From Metopolophium dirhodum (lineage: Eukaryota; Arthropoda; Insecta; Hemiptera; Aphididae): DNA of 64,000 nt. A program made the translations under genes and the position numbers. The DNA is taken from assembly GCF_019925205.1 (NCBI RefSeq), contig NC_083560.1, positions 58,326,270 through 58,390,269 on the forward strand. The letters run 5' to 3'. How positions within the stretch are numbered: the stretch's first letter is position 1; each line of letters opens with the position of its first letter. Positions 12,701 through 22,474 of the stretch are shown here, piece after piece. The notes beneath the pieces are model-generated. The model was given only the letters and a program-made list of their open reading frames with translations, ran no database searches and was not told the origin of the DNA.

Positions 12701-15700
12701 ATAGGAAAGAAAAAATAAAAATATAAATATAAAATATAAATAGGTTATTATACATAGGTACCTCTATATTTAATAATATTATAATCCGTTATTTAATGTA
12801 TTAACAAATGGGTTATTTTAATTTATAATATAAAAACTAAAATAAATGTGTAAAAAAAATTCAAAATAAAATATATTCATTCAAATAAAGGTAGTGTCGT
12901 ATACGTCGATCACGGACGTACACAAAAAAAACAAACAAATAGTAATAATATAAGCACTTTATTATACTCGGATGCCCAGTGGTAATCGATTCATCTGATC
13001 ACCACACACTGACCCCTTTTCTGTTCTGACATGTTCCTTATATCTTAAACTTAAAATCGAATAACTATCGAAAATATCAATTATACTTAATTTTTATTAT
13101 TAAAGGGCGGATGTTCATGTTACAAAAAACTATAATATATGCTGTTAAAAATTTTGAAATCTGCTTAGTAAAACGTCATTATATGCCTAAAAAAATATAC
13201 AATTACAAATATTAATTTATTCCTAAAAAATGTAAAAATATGCTCAAAAACATCTAATCTGCTATGAAATAGTAAATAATATTTGTTAAAACAGGTAAAA
13301 ACTTAAAATCAAATAAAATGGATGAATAATTTAAATACAAATTTATGTAGGTAGCTGTATTGTGTTTTTCTTGTATGGTTGATTTAATCTGAAAAATCAA
13401 ATTATTACAAATTTTTTTTATTAATGTAAACTTTTATTTTGTTTTACTTACTTAAATGTGCATTACACTGAATAATCATTGTTTTCAAAATATTTTCAAA
13501 GTGCATAGAACGTTGTCTATCTGTCAAAACATGTTTATATTTAGAAAAACTTCGATCAACGCCTACCGAAGTGATAAGTGCGTATTTAAAACAAGTTAAA
13601 TCATCAGGCATTAAGTTTTTTTCTGTCTTGATAGTGTTATCTTTACCATTTAAAATGTTTGAAATCGTACAAAGTATATCAAAACCCTTATTGTTTTGTA
13701 TAACTTTTTGAAATTTTTTAAACATAGCAATTCCTTTATCGTTTTGATTACTTTTAAGACTGTTTTACATTTTTTACTATATTAATTGCATCTAATTAAG
13801 TCATACCCGATTTTTCAAGATTTTCAATTGCAGTGGCCAACAGCTTAAAATAAGATTTTATATAAATTAAACTTGAATCTACTGATTTTTCTAATAAAAC
13901 TTCTTTTGCCTGAAGTATACAGACTGCATCATCTGAATCAAACTGTTATGATATTGCGAATGTTTAGTATGTTTTCACAATAATATATTGCAGCATTTAT
14001 CCAAATCCCCCAAAGGGTGATAATTGGTTGCGGAAGTAAAGATAAATTTGGCAATACTTTAATACTTTTCTAAATATTTCGATTCGACTAGGACATTTTA
14101 AAAATACTTTTTTTATATTAGATATTAGTTTATCAACACTTGGAAAAAGACACGTCTTACTTCTTCTGTTACACGGTGAAGACCATGTGCTAAGGAAGTA
14201 ACGTGTATCATCTTTTCATAAAATGCTTTTATAGCACCACCCGCTTTAACCATATATGGCGCAGCGTTGGTAACAAATAGTAAAACATTTTCATGTTGTA
14301 TGCCATCGGGCTACAGAAGATGAAGAGTTTTATCAAATAATTTAGAAATAGTAAAATAATTGGCCTTATCTAATACCTTACAATTCAATAAAGCTATTTG
14401 ACTTGGCTTGTCCAGCAAAGCAATCGTTTAATTAATTTTTTCTCAAAGTATTATTCGTCAGGAATGACTATCAGTATATTTCTCCAAAAATGATTTCAAT
14501 TCAGCATTATTTTAATGTGATATTAGCCGACAATAATGCTTTACATAAATTAAAATTAAATGTCGATTTTTTTGTAGTTGGTGCAGACTGCGTGATTAAC
14601 TTTTGTGATAGTTTGTTTTTATCAGAATGTCGTTTTACAGAACGGTTGTGTTTATATGTACTAAGATGTTGCACTACACTAAATTGTTTTTCGCAATTGA
14701 TTTTTATTCCTCATGGTTTACATAACAAAATCTTTCCATTGGTTGAAAAAACTTGTTCACCGAATTCAGAAACAAATGATTGCTTTCGCGCCACTAATGA
14801 ACTTTTTTCTTTTGGCATTTTAAAAAAAAACCTACATATATTTATAAAATACGAACACGTAACTACTCGCACTATACGAAAGCACTCGCAAACTTTGTGA
14901 GTCCGTCTACGGACAACGATAAACTGGTAATTCAGAGTACTATTAGCCTTATACCATTGCCCATTAGGTACTTCCAATCGATAAAGATAACATTTCTAAA
15001 ATAGTAATTGAAATAGACAATAATTCAATGTAAAATGTCAAGTAAAACTTTAAAATACCAAATATGCATTATTATGTACTAACAAAATATAAATATGCTT
15101 TGAAGGAAAAATGGATCGAAATATGCAAATACAGTAGAATCTGCTTATTCGGGACACCACTTAAAGGGGACACCTGCTTAATGGGGACGTTAATGATAGT
15201 CCCGAATGAATGTATTGTATGTAAAATTCTTCGGTTAATCGGGACAGTCTGGATAATGGGGACAAATAGGTCACCGCCCGATGTGTCCTAATTAAGCGGA
15301 TTTGACTGTATATGCAACATAAGAATTTTGATTTTGGTTTTTATGTATCACAAAACAAATTGCTATCCTACTCTGCAACTTTTATTATTAAAGGAAAAAA
15401 ATATGCAAATGCATGAACATCTCTTTAGTTATTATATTACATTATTGTTGTCTTAACCTAGATACATGTAATATATTTAATATTTATAATATTTGGATTG
15501 TTATGGTATTCTACTTGTTACATCTAATTGTTTTCTTAACCTCGTTTTTACATACTAACATTTCTTATTACTATATCCTTTCATCTTCTACTTGCATTAA
15601 ACACTTAATACAACAGTAGGTACACAAAATTGAATATAAGTATTATAGGTTTTATACGACTATTAAACTAACAACTTACATATTATTATTTTATGTACTG

Positions 15701-18700
15701 TATTATGAATTATAATATTTAATTTATTATAATAAGAAAAATATTACATGAATTACCGGTTTTGAAAACCAATATATAATCCGTTTTCTTCAGGATAACG
15801 TTCACGAATCTTTTAGACCACACATAATGGAATAACAACTTTATTCCTTATAGTATAAAACAAACACAATGAAGAATAAATTATTACATTTTTTTACCTA
15901 CCTATGACTTTATCACTGTAACACTATTAAAAATTAACTTCCAATTGGCATCCATGAATTTGGCATCCAAAGTGTAAACCGTTTGTAGCAAATATATATC
16001 GCCATGCTTTATTTTTTATGATAGCTGATTGTAAACTTCTTTCTTATGTTTTCTTCTTTGTTTTTGAAATCATGTACTGTCTCGTAATTTTTAAAATGTC
16101 TTCATCTAATATAATTTTTGAAAATAAAGCATTTTTCGTTATGCACTCATTGTTTGTGCACATTTTAAAAATATTCGCGAGTTCAAAACAACAAACATAT
16201 TTATGAATTTATGATCATTAATTTGTTTTTCACATTTTCCACACGAGCACCAATCTGTTACAGTTCATTTAGATCTACCGTTGTAACTAATTACTGATTC
16301 TTCGTTCTCCAAATAATCATAGTTATCAACATCAGTAGCTAAAGGCTCAAAATAGTGTCAGAATTTTAGACATTATAATTGTATTATGAAATTCAAAATA
16401 GAACAAAAATCCATTTACAGTTCAACGATCTAAATTAGAAATACTCGAATATAACAATAATACTGAAAAAACATTAATAGGAGAAAAAGTTGTATTTTCT
16501 AAGCCACTAGGACGATTTATAATAAAACTCAAAATAACTGGAAACGTGATAATATATATTATGTCAACGATTATCAAAGAAGCTGAAAAAGTAATTTCAC
16601 CACAACTGTTTGATATACAAAGAGTAGGTAATACCGACATCCCAAAAAATATTGACCGAACACCTAACCCTTCTTATGAAGAATTAAAATCAAAAAGATA
16701 TTCAAGATTTACCTAAATATATAAAATACTATATAACTAATGATAATTATAATAATTCAATTACGTATTATATTTGTATTTTTGTGTGAATTAATATATT
16801 TTATTTTGAAGTTTTTTTACACATTTATTTTAGTTTTTATATTATAAATTAAAATAACACATTTGTTAATACATTAAATAACGGATTATAATATTATTAA
16901 ATATATAGGTACCTATGTATAATAACCTAATTATGTTTGATATTTTAAATTTTTATTTTTTGTCTTTCCTATAAACTACCCTGAAACAAATTTTAACACA
17001 ATAAAAATAATATGACCATCTAAAGAAATGTTTAACTTTTTTATAAATGTACTTTAATAACTAGTACCTTTAATCAATTCTTCTCTATAATTACTTTAAT
17101 CACGCAAAATATATTCAACGCATGTATATTAGATACGGACCGTCGGATGGTATGATTTTATGTCACGTATAAGACGTGACTTATACTTAAATACGGTACC
17201 AATTGTCTGACAACAATTTTTAGACCAACAAAATTATTCTTTATTACAGCACAATATTTTCACTTAATAAAAAAAAATGGGTTTTTTTTTAGTTGTATAA
17301 TCCATTTGTTTAGTTTTATAGTCCTTTAAACCATTTGGCACCTTCGGTGATGGTTGTATTATATATTCTTTCTTTTTTTTCTACTACTATTTGTAATACA
17401 TAACTTGAATGAAGATATTATACCAGAAAAAAAATAATAACAACAAAAATCTATAGTTATAGATACAGCCATATAGGGTGTAACGGGAAGACCTAACATA
17501 TGAAACAACTTTTAAATAATTTTTTTATATAATTTACAGATGCTTGCGCTATAAGCATAGTATAACATTTTTGATTTTGGTTTTTATCCTGATAATTTAT
17601 TAAAAAAATAAATTAGCCAATTTGTAAATCTGGTATTTTGAAAAAGTTTCACTGTAAAAACATTTAAGTGTTGTGGCTTATTTATTGAGATCTCATTATT
17701 TTTGATAAGTAAAATTAATTCAGTTGTAAAAAACATTTTAAATTCAAAAAGTATAAACTTTTAATACATTTTTATAAGTATTTTTTAATAGAAATAATTT
17801 GAAATAATATCTAAATATTTTTTTAAAAAGTTATTACTTTTCAAATTATTGAGTTACTTCAAAGAAATATGCAATTTTAAAAATCATAGAAATAAACCAG
17901 TTAACAAATGTTTTTACAGTCAAGTTTTTTAATTATTTTTTTATTTTCAGTCTTAAAAAAACAAAAATATTATATTATATGTGTAACTAGTCAATAAATT
18001 AGAAAGAAAAAAAAAATTTAAAACATTGATTAGAACAGGTTATTTAATATGTCATGTTGAATAGTATAATTTAATTGTTGCCTTGGATGTTAGGTCAGGT
18101 TAAATGTACTAAAAATGTGTATCAAATGAACTTGTTTTTGTTATTTTTTGTATTATTTAAGCTGTTTACCATAATTCAGTAACACATTTGTTAATAACTA
18201 TCAAAATGGTTTGTATATAATTAAATTTGAGATTTGTAAGATATTTCAATGGGATTTATTTTGCTTTCGATGTTACTAACCTATCTAGATTTCTGTTTAA
18301 ATACTTAAGTTGTTAGTAATAATTACTGATTAAAAAAAAAAAACATTTTTAGCTTAACATAATACTAAACATTTATTATACTAATTTTTTTCCATACTAC
18401 TTTCGACTACTTTCTACTTCTTAATTAAAATTAAAAATTGTTTAACAGTATTTTATTTTTTATAGTTCTGATGATAGCGATACTAGTAATGATGATGATT
18501 CTAATAATGATGACCAATTGATTGATTCTGATAATGAAAACAGCATCATTTCTGTATCATCCAATACATGTTCAAAAGATTATGTTAAGACCAAAGGAGA
18601 ATTAGATATTAGTGATTTGCCACCCATTGAAGATTTAAAAATATCAGTTGACGAAGCCAAATGTCAACCAGTTGGATGTATTAAAAGTGTTGTTGATACT

Positions 18701-20227
18701 TTAGGTAAGTGTAACTTTCTCATTTGAAATAAACTACTTTTGATCTTCTTTAATACGTTCACTGCGGATCATATTACAATACACATTCAAATGTGCGGGA
18801 GTAATTCAAGGTTTTTTTTTCATTGACGCCAATTGGCGTCATCCGCACCACATACACTTTGCTTTTATCTGACGCTGATTGACGCCAATTGGCGTCATAG
18901 CAAATTTGTTATGCTAGGTATACCAAACAGTTACTCACAACTATCATACCAAATTGTTACTTTATTACTTATTATTTTACAATGCAATTAAATTAATAAA
19001 TAACTAGTAAACATCCCAAAATAAAATAAAAATATTATAGACTAAAAATAGAAATATCGATGTGCGATTGCGCACACGTATTAAATAATATCTATAGATA
19101 ACGCTGACCGAAAATGAGGTTTTTGATTGTAACGCGGACTAAATTATAGTGTATAGAAAAATAGTGTGCGGATGACGCCAAATGTGAACCATGCTAAATG
19201 ACGCCAATTGGCGTCATCCGCAGTGAACGTGTTAAAAATGTAAAATCGTCATAAAATATCTTGCTTTTGTATTTTTTGCTGAATAATAAAATCATCATAA
19301 TTTTTTTTTTTTCATATTCCAGTTATAGTTGAAGCATTTTTAAATCAACCTGCATTGGATATTGACTCTGTACTATTTGTGGATCGGGGAAAACGAGCTT
19401 TAGGAAGAATATTTGATGTTTTTGGGCCTGTAATTAAACCCTTCTACGCAATCCGTTTCAATGATTCTAACCATATCAAAAAGTTTGATATACAAATTAA
19501 AGAACCTGTATACTGTGCCCCTCAGACAGAATATGCAAGCTATGTTATGGTGTCTCAGCTTATGAAAATGAAAGGAAGTGATGCTTCATGGAGAGACAAT
19601 AATGAACCACCTTGTGAGTTTTTAGATTATTCTGATGACGAAGCAGAAAAGTTAGCCAAGAAAAAACGAAGACAGAAAAAATGTATACAACTTTCAGAAG
19701 ATGATGATACAGTAGATAAGGAAAAATCGCCTGATCCTCCCAGTCAACGTGTAGTCAGGAATAACCCCACACCAAGAAGTATGACACCAAGAAGTATGAC
19801 ACCAAGGAGTATGACACCGAGGAGTATGACACCAAGGAGTATGACACCAAGGAATATGACACCACATTCATCTTATCAAAATTCCAATAATCAAACACAA
19901 CAAACATACAACCCTCGTCCTCCTAATCATGGTAACCTTGACCATAACGGTCCCAGACAATTTCCTACCTATGCTCAGCATTTAAGTTCAATGGATTACA
20001 GTCACGCCTACCGCCAACCATACAACCCATGGTATTATGATCAAATGCACGCACCAAGACATAATTACCCACATCAACAACCATACATGCCACCAGGGTA
20101 TGATTACCGATCTCAACCAATGGATCCAAATAATCCAAATAATCCAAATAATCCAAATAATCCAAATAACCCAAATAACCCAAATAACCCAAATAATCGT
20201 TTTCACTATAATAACCATTTTGATTAA
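6760..20227 (+). CDS. NAF1: NAF1, H/ACA ribonucleoprotein assembly factor (8 coding exons)
   Basis: NAF1 is the nuclear assembly factor that holds dyskerin/NHP2/NOP10 on nascent H/ACA RNAs and is later replaced by GAR1. Inferred exons: 6760-6815, 7222-7353, 7678-7806, 8539-8580, 9642-9722, 9791-9865, 18466-18704 and 19323-20227, giving about 552 residues. Exons 1-6 all end in the same phase and encode an acidic, Ser/Asn-rich N-terminus. Exons 7-8 hold the Gar1/Naf1 core (about residues 216-370): ELDISDLPPIEDLKI, VLFVDRGKRALGRIFDVFGP, PFYAIRFN, then KGSDASWRDNNEPP and an acidic/Lys tail (YSDDEAEKLAKKKRRQKK). The C-terminus is Pro/Asn-rich with TPRSM and NPN repeats. Exon 4 uses a weak donor (GTTTGC), but skipping it would join exons 3 and 5 into TGA, so I keep it. 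A candidate AATAAA lies at 20479-20484. The core identity is firm; exons 1-6 are predicted from splice phase only. Confidence 0.88.
7222..7353 (+). other. NAF1: NAF1 coding exon 2 (predicted)
   Basis: It lies between acceptor ...TTATAG and donor GTGAGC. It is 132 nt and keeps phase, and encodes an acidic stretch (GIADEENNVENT, MEAEEVVETI) typical of the disordered NAF1 N-terminus. Confidence 0.65.
10931..12260 (+). mobile_element. Broken copy of the GTGGGTAAGTGGATGT element
   Basis: The left terminus GTGGGTAAGTGGATGTCGCT at 10931 is followed by the family's CGATTCTGAGCG block. Interior sequence related to the 2373-4320 copy runs in inverse orientation. A CGCTCAGAATCT boundary motif near 12237 ends the recognisable part. 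The right terminal arm is missing. Confidence 0.65.
12367..12882 (+). repeat. Left terminal inverted repeat of the long-TIR element
   Basis: It pairs with 16788-17328 in inverted orientation with scattered mismatches and small indels. Confidence 0.7.
13444..14818 (-). pseudogene. hAT transposase pseudogene, BED/CGGBP1-like zinc finger type
   Basis: Reading the minus strand, an ATG at 14816-14818 opens MPKEKSSLVARKQSFVSEFG and continues FSTNGKILLCKP. After an in-frame stop the same product goes on with an ending typical of this finger (QHLSTYKHNRS). Further down are LLFVTNAAPYMVKAGGAI and KMIHVTSLAHGLHRVTEEV (14170-14310), the conserved hAT 'TDAAPYM..H.TCLAHGLHR' region. The remnant ends with the C-terminal dimerisation motif VGVDRSFSKYKHVLTDRQRS (about 13510-13580). 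Stops and frameshifts separate the blocks, and the usual Asp in TDAAPYM is Asn here. It would have been a cut-and-paste transposase and is clearly dead. Confidence 0.85.
15132..15308. mobile_element. pogo/Tigger-like MITE (177 bp)
   Basis: The ends are CAGTAGAATCTGCTTATTCG and, inverted, CAGTCAAATCCGCTTAATTA. It is flanked by TA on both sides (15130-15131 and 15309-15310), the Tc1/mariner-pogo target duplication. The interior repeats GGGGAC motifs. It sits inside the hAT element and is therefore the youngest layer here. Confidence 0.87.
15755..16350 (-). pseudogene. P2X7 receptor C-terminal-like zinc domain, broken
   Basis: On the minus strand the pieces read, in order, LATDVDNYDYLENEES, VTDWCSCGKCEKQ (about 16225-16260), a CITKNALFSKIILDEDI block (about 16090-16145), KNKAWRYIF, and after a gap RNKVVIPLCVV then KIRERYPEENGLYIGF (15760-15850). 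This is the order of the cysteine-rich domain found at the C-terminus of P2X purinoceptor 7 and in many invertebrate stand-alone proteins: WCxCGxC, CITxHP, YRxFxxW, RVVIPSCVVxxIRxxFPxxxGxYxGF. A stop replaces one residue in the last block and others break the middle. No channel part is present, so this is the free domain, here inside a transposon. Confidence 0.75.
16402..16716 (+). pseudogene. Unrecognised ORF in the long-TIR element, ~105 residues
   Basis: The frame is open from 16402 to TAA at 16714-16716 and may start at an acceptor (CATTTACAG, ending 16420). It contains LIGEKVVFSKPLGRFIIKLK, IIKEAEKVISPQLFDIQRVG and ends NPSYEELKSKRYSRFT. Composition looks protein-like and the opposite frame is less convincing. 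I do not recognise the family. Its position next to the right inverted end suggests it is the last exon of an element-encoded protein. Confidence 0.45.
16788..17328 (-). repeat. Right terminal inverted repeat of the long-TIR element
   Basis: It is the inverted counterpart of 12367-12882. Confidence 0.7.
17472..17960 (+). repeat. Dispersed repeat starting GGGTGTAACGGGAAGACC
   Basis: The start GGGTGTAACGGGAAGA near 17476 and an interior TAGCCAATTTGTAAATCTG block recur, with the end motif inverted (CTTCCTGTTACACCC), in the stretch 39510-39690. It is probably a broken transposon family. No coding sequence was seen. Confidence 0.45.
18754..19231. mobile_element. piggyBac-like MITE (478 bp) in NAF1 intron 7
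   Basis: It is flanked by TTAA at 18750-18753 and 19232-19235. The termini are TACGTTCACTGCGGAT and, inverted, CACGTTCACTGCGGAT. TTAA duplication is specific to the piggyBac superfamily. Inside are three copies of the perfect 18-nt palindrome TGACGCCAATTGGCGTCA (18824, 18880, 19199). There is no transposase. Confidence 0.88.
19767..19862 (+). repeat. 15-nt tandem repeat encoding TPRSM in NAF1
   Basis: Six units of about 15 nt encode TPRSM/TPRNM in the disordered C-terminal tail of NAF1. They are nearly identical at DNA level, so this is a recent coding minisatellite. Repeated TP/SP-like sites could be phosphorylated, but that is a guess. Confidence 0.9.
20125..20197 (+). repeat. 9-nt tandem repeat encoding NPN in NAF1
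   Basis: About eight units of AATCCAAAT or AACCCAAAT encode an (NPN)n run close to the NAF1 C-terminus. It is low-complexity and probably variable in length between individuals. Confidence 0.9.
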
Positions 20228-21249
20228 AATCCTTCAATAATTATGATTAAAAATGTTTTTTCTTATTGTGTGCCTTGTTTTTGTATTTAATTTTTTGAAT
20301 TACTATTATAATAATATGATTAATTATAACAATTTTTTGATATTTAAAACCATATTAAAATACTAGGTAATTTTATCATGAACATAGATATGACGTATGA
20401 CTGTGGTAAATGCTTAATGATCTAAACACTCGACTTGGGATGCAGAAAATATTTTGTTAATTATTATTTGATAGTTATTGAATAAATCATTTTTAAAAAA
20501 AATAATATATTTTAATATTTTAAGAATATTTGATTTATCTAGGAATATCTAGTATACAGAACTTCCAATAATAAAATACAACCCATTACAGACTATAAAA
20601 TGATATTAAAAATTAACTTGTTCATTTATTTTTAATTAAATTATTCAAATTGTAGAATGAAAATTGAAAATTGGTAAGATACCATAATTAAAAATAAATG
20701 AACAGATAAAGCAACAGTTTTATTATTTTTCAAATACAAATTAGCACAATCCTCCAATTATTCGCCTATTAAATTATATTAAAATACCATTATACCTATT
20801 GGCTTTAAGGCATATTTATTAATATATATTTTCCAACCATTAGGTTAGTTCACAGCAGTATAGTTGATAAATACATAAATTTAAATATAATAATATATAA
20901 TTGTATTACTAAAAACATTTTACAAATTATTTGACGAAGCAAATGAAATATTTTATTTTTATTAATAATTGTACAATTAGTTATACATAAACTATAAAAG
21001 CTTATTTGTTTAGCAATCAGCCTGATTTAAACGGAATTTAGCGCCAGCAATAAAAATATTTTAATGGTGTTTCAACATGAATTGTGTTGCAAGTTTAAAC
21101 TTTCCAATTTTATTTATTGACTCTCAAACATTCAAATATAAAATTATAAAATTAAAATGGAAAATATATTTGGTTATTTTATAATGTGCATATTAATATC
21201 ATAGGGCAAAAATGTAAAATAAACTGAGAAAAAATTGAAAATAAAAGAA
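20228..21249. other. 3' flank of NAF1 with a small inverted repeat
   Basis: The candidate poly(A) signal AATAAA is at 20479-20484. Positions 20619-20638 and 20686-20704 are inverted copies of TGTTCATTTATTTTTAATTA, forming a roughly 86-bp stem-loop or MITE. I see no gene. Confidence 0.5.
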
Positions 21250-21740
21250 TATGTTATCATCTTTCTTACCAAATATTAAGGAATAAGTAGCCATACCAGA
21301 GAACACTACCTTCAATTGATTATAAGTGTTTTTAAAATCAAGTTTAGTGAACTTTTCATCTAACTACATACCTACTTTTAAACAATTCTTCAGATGGAAA
21401 AGGTAATATGTATCTTTAAGATGCTTATTAATTGTAGTCTAATAATCTGTCTACAATTTAATATCACCATTGGGATTAAGTACTGAAACTGAAAGTGTGC
21501 CGCACTAACAATTATCACTTTTCCGTATTACATCTCTTTTTCAATAGCTACTTTATATGCAAAGGGTATAAAGCGATGCTTACAAAAAATAAAATTCTTT
21601 CATTATTTAATTCTAAATGAATTTCAAAATCTTTATACTCTCCTGGTTTGTTGTCAAAAATGTCCTTAAACTCGTCTACAAATTGTACAACTTTTTGTTC
21701 CTGATTACTTTTCACACTATTGATAATAATGATACTCATG
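21250..21740 (-). pseudogene. Ty3/Gypsy-like reverse transcriptase fragment
   Basis: On the minus strand, FVDEFKDIFDNKPGEYKDF (about 21640-21700) matches the segment that precedes RT in Ty3/Gypsy Pol. It is followed in other frames by a PFPSEELF piece and KFTKLDFKNTYNQL (about 21310-21350), the RT motif A region (usual FSKLDLxxAYxQ). Frames shift between blocks and no LTR, protease or integrase is visible. It is a short dead fragment. Confidence 0.65.
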
Positions 21741-21749
21741 AACCAGAGA

Positions 21750-22474
21750 AATATTTAACAGTATCTGGTCTCTACTAAACAAAGGAAAATTATCGAATGA
21801 GTTGTCAGGTTTTACACACACTAATAAATATTTAAATGTTAATGCACATTTAAAACTGTATACATTTTAATATTTAATATCTATTTAACTTAATATTATT
21901 ATTTAAGATGGAATATCAAACATTTAATCGATTTTTATGTTTAATTTTAATTTTTTGTCATTTTTTTATTAGAGTGAATCAGTCACAAATTTCTTTTATA
22001 TAAACTGTTAAATATATAGTAGCATCTAAGCCTCTAGGCATAGGCGTGCGCAGACTTTGTCCGCAGAGGGAGCCCCTTAAAAATGTCCGAACCAATGATT
22101 CTTGTACTGATGACTACCGTAAAAAGGGTTGACTTCGGACAACACCATATTTCTTTAGTTTCTTATAATTTTAGAATACACGTTTAATAAAAGTTGAAAA
22201 CTGATACTCCACGTTAATATCTATTATAACCTCCATAGAAAATAATATTTATTGATGTCATAATGGTGTCATAGTACATGTTATAGAGGTAAATACAAAA
22301 TATTATATTTTTGTATTTTTAAATTACATAACTACATTGTAGCACAACAGCAAATAGAAATATTTGATTGGGGTTTTCGGTTACCCATACCTGTTAACTT
22401 GTCTGTGTTAATTATTGGTAATTACATTGATTTTATAATATACTATAAAATCAATGTTAATTGGTACCTATATG
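21750..22474. other. Non-coding stretch with a CATAGGCGTGCGCAG terminus
   Basis: Near 22039 there is CATAGGCGTGCGCAGAC, the same end as the hAT-type element at 40622-41336, so one end of a broken copy lies here. A 34-nt hairpin (ACATTGATTTTATA and complement) lies at about 22424-22457. No gene was seen. Confidence 0.45.

Larger units (their letters stand above)
13104..15427 (-). mobile_element. hAT-like element nested in the long-TIR element (approximate ends)
   Basis: It surrounds the minus-strand transposase remnant at 13444-14818. Near the ends are inverted GATGTTCATG motifs (about 13110 and 15412) and several short ATATGC-rich subterminal repeats on both sides, as hAT elements often have. 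A clear 8-bp duplication is not visible, so the ends are approximate. Confidence 0.5.
12367..17328. mobile_element. Long-TIR DNA transposon (~5 kb, ~500-bp inverted ends) in NAF1 intron 6
   Basis: Positions 12367-12882 and 16788-17328 are imperfect inverted repeats of each other over about 500 bases. Matching anchors include TGATTAAAGGTAC near 12597 with its complement near 17070, and ATAACGGATTATAATATTAT near 16878 with its complement near 12780. Between the arms are a P2X7-like pseudogene (-), a short unknown ORF (+), and a younger hAT insertion. No DDE transposase of its own was recognised, so the superfamily is unassigned. Exact outer ends and target duplication could not be fixed by eye. 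Confidence 0.7.
9866..18465 (+). other. NAF1 intron 6 (8.6 kb), filled with transposons
   Basis: The donor GTATAT follows exon 6 and the acceptor TTTTTATAG precedes exon 7. The intron is about ten times longer than the others in the gene. It contains a broken copy of the GTGGGTAAGTGG family (10931-12260) and a 5-kb long-TIR element (12367-17328) that holds a hAT element and a pogo MITE. All coding remnants inside are on one strand or the other of these elements and none belongs to NAF1. Confidence 0.75.

Noticed and set aside
14490..14900. 136-codon plus-strand frame
   Set aside because: It is antisense to the hAT transposase pseudogene, whose minus-strand motifs are clear.
19965..20240. Three frames rich in YLD, WI or IQI repeats overlapping the NAF1 tail
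   Set aside because: They are alternate-frame readings of the NPN repeat; NAF1 is in another frame.
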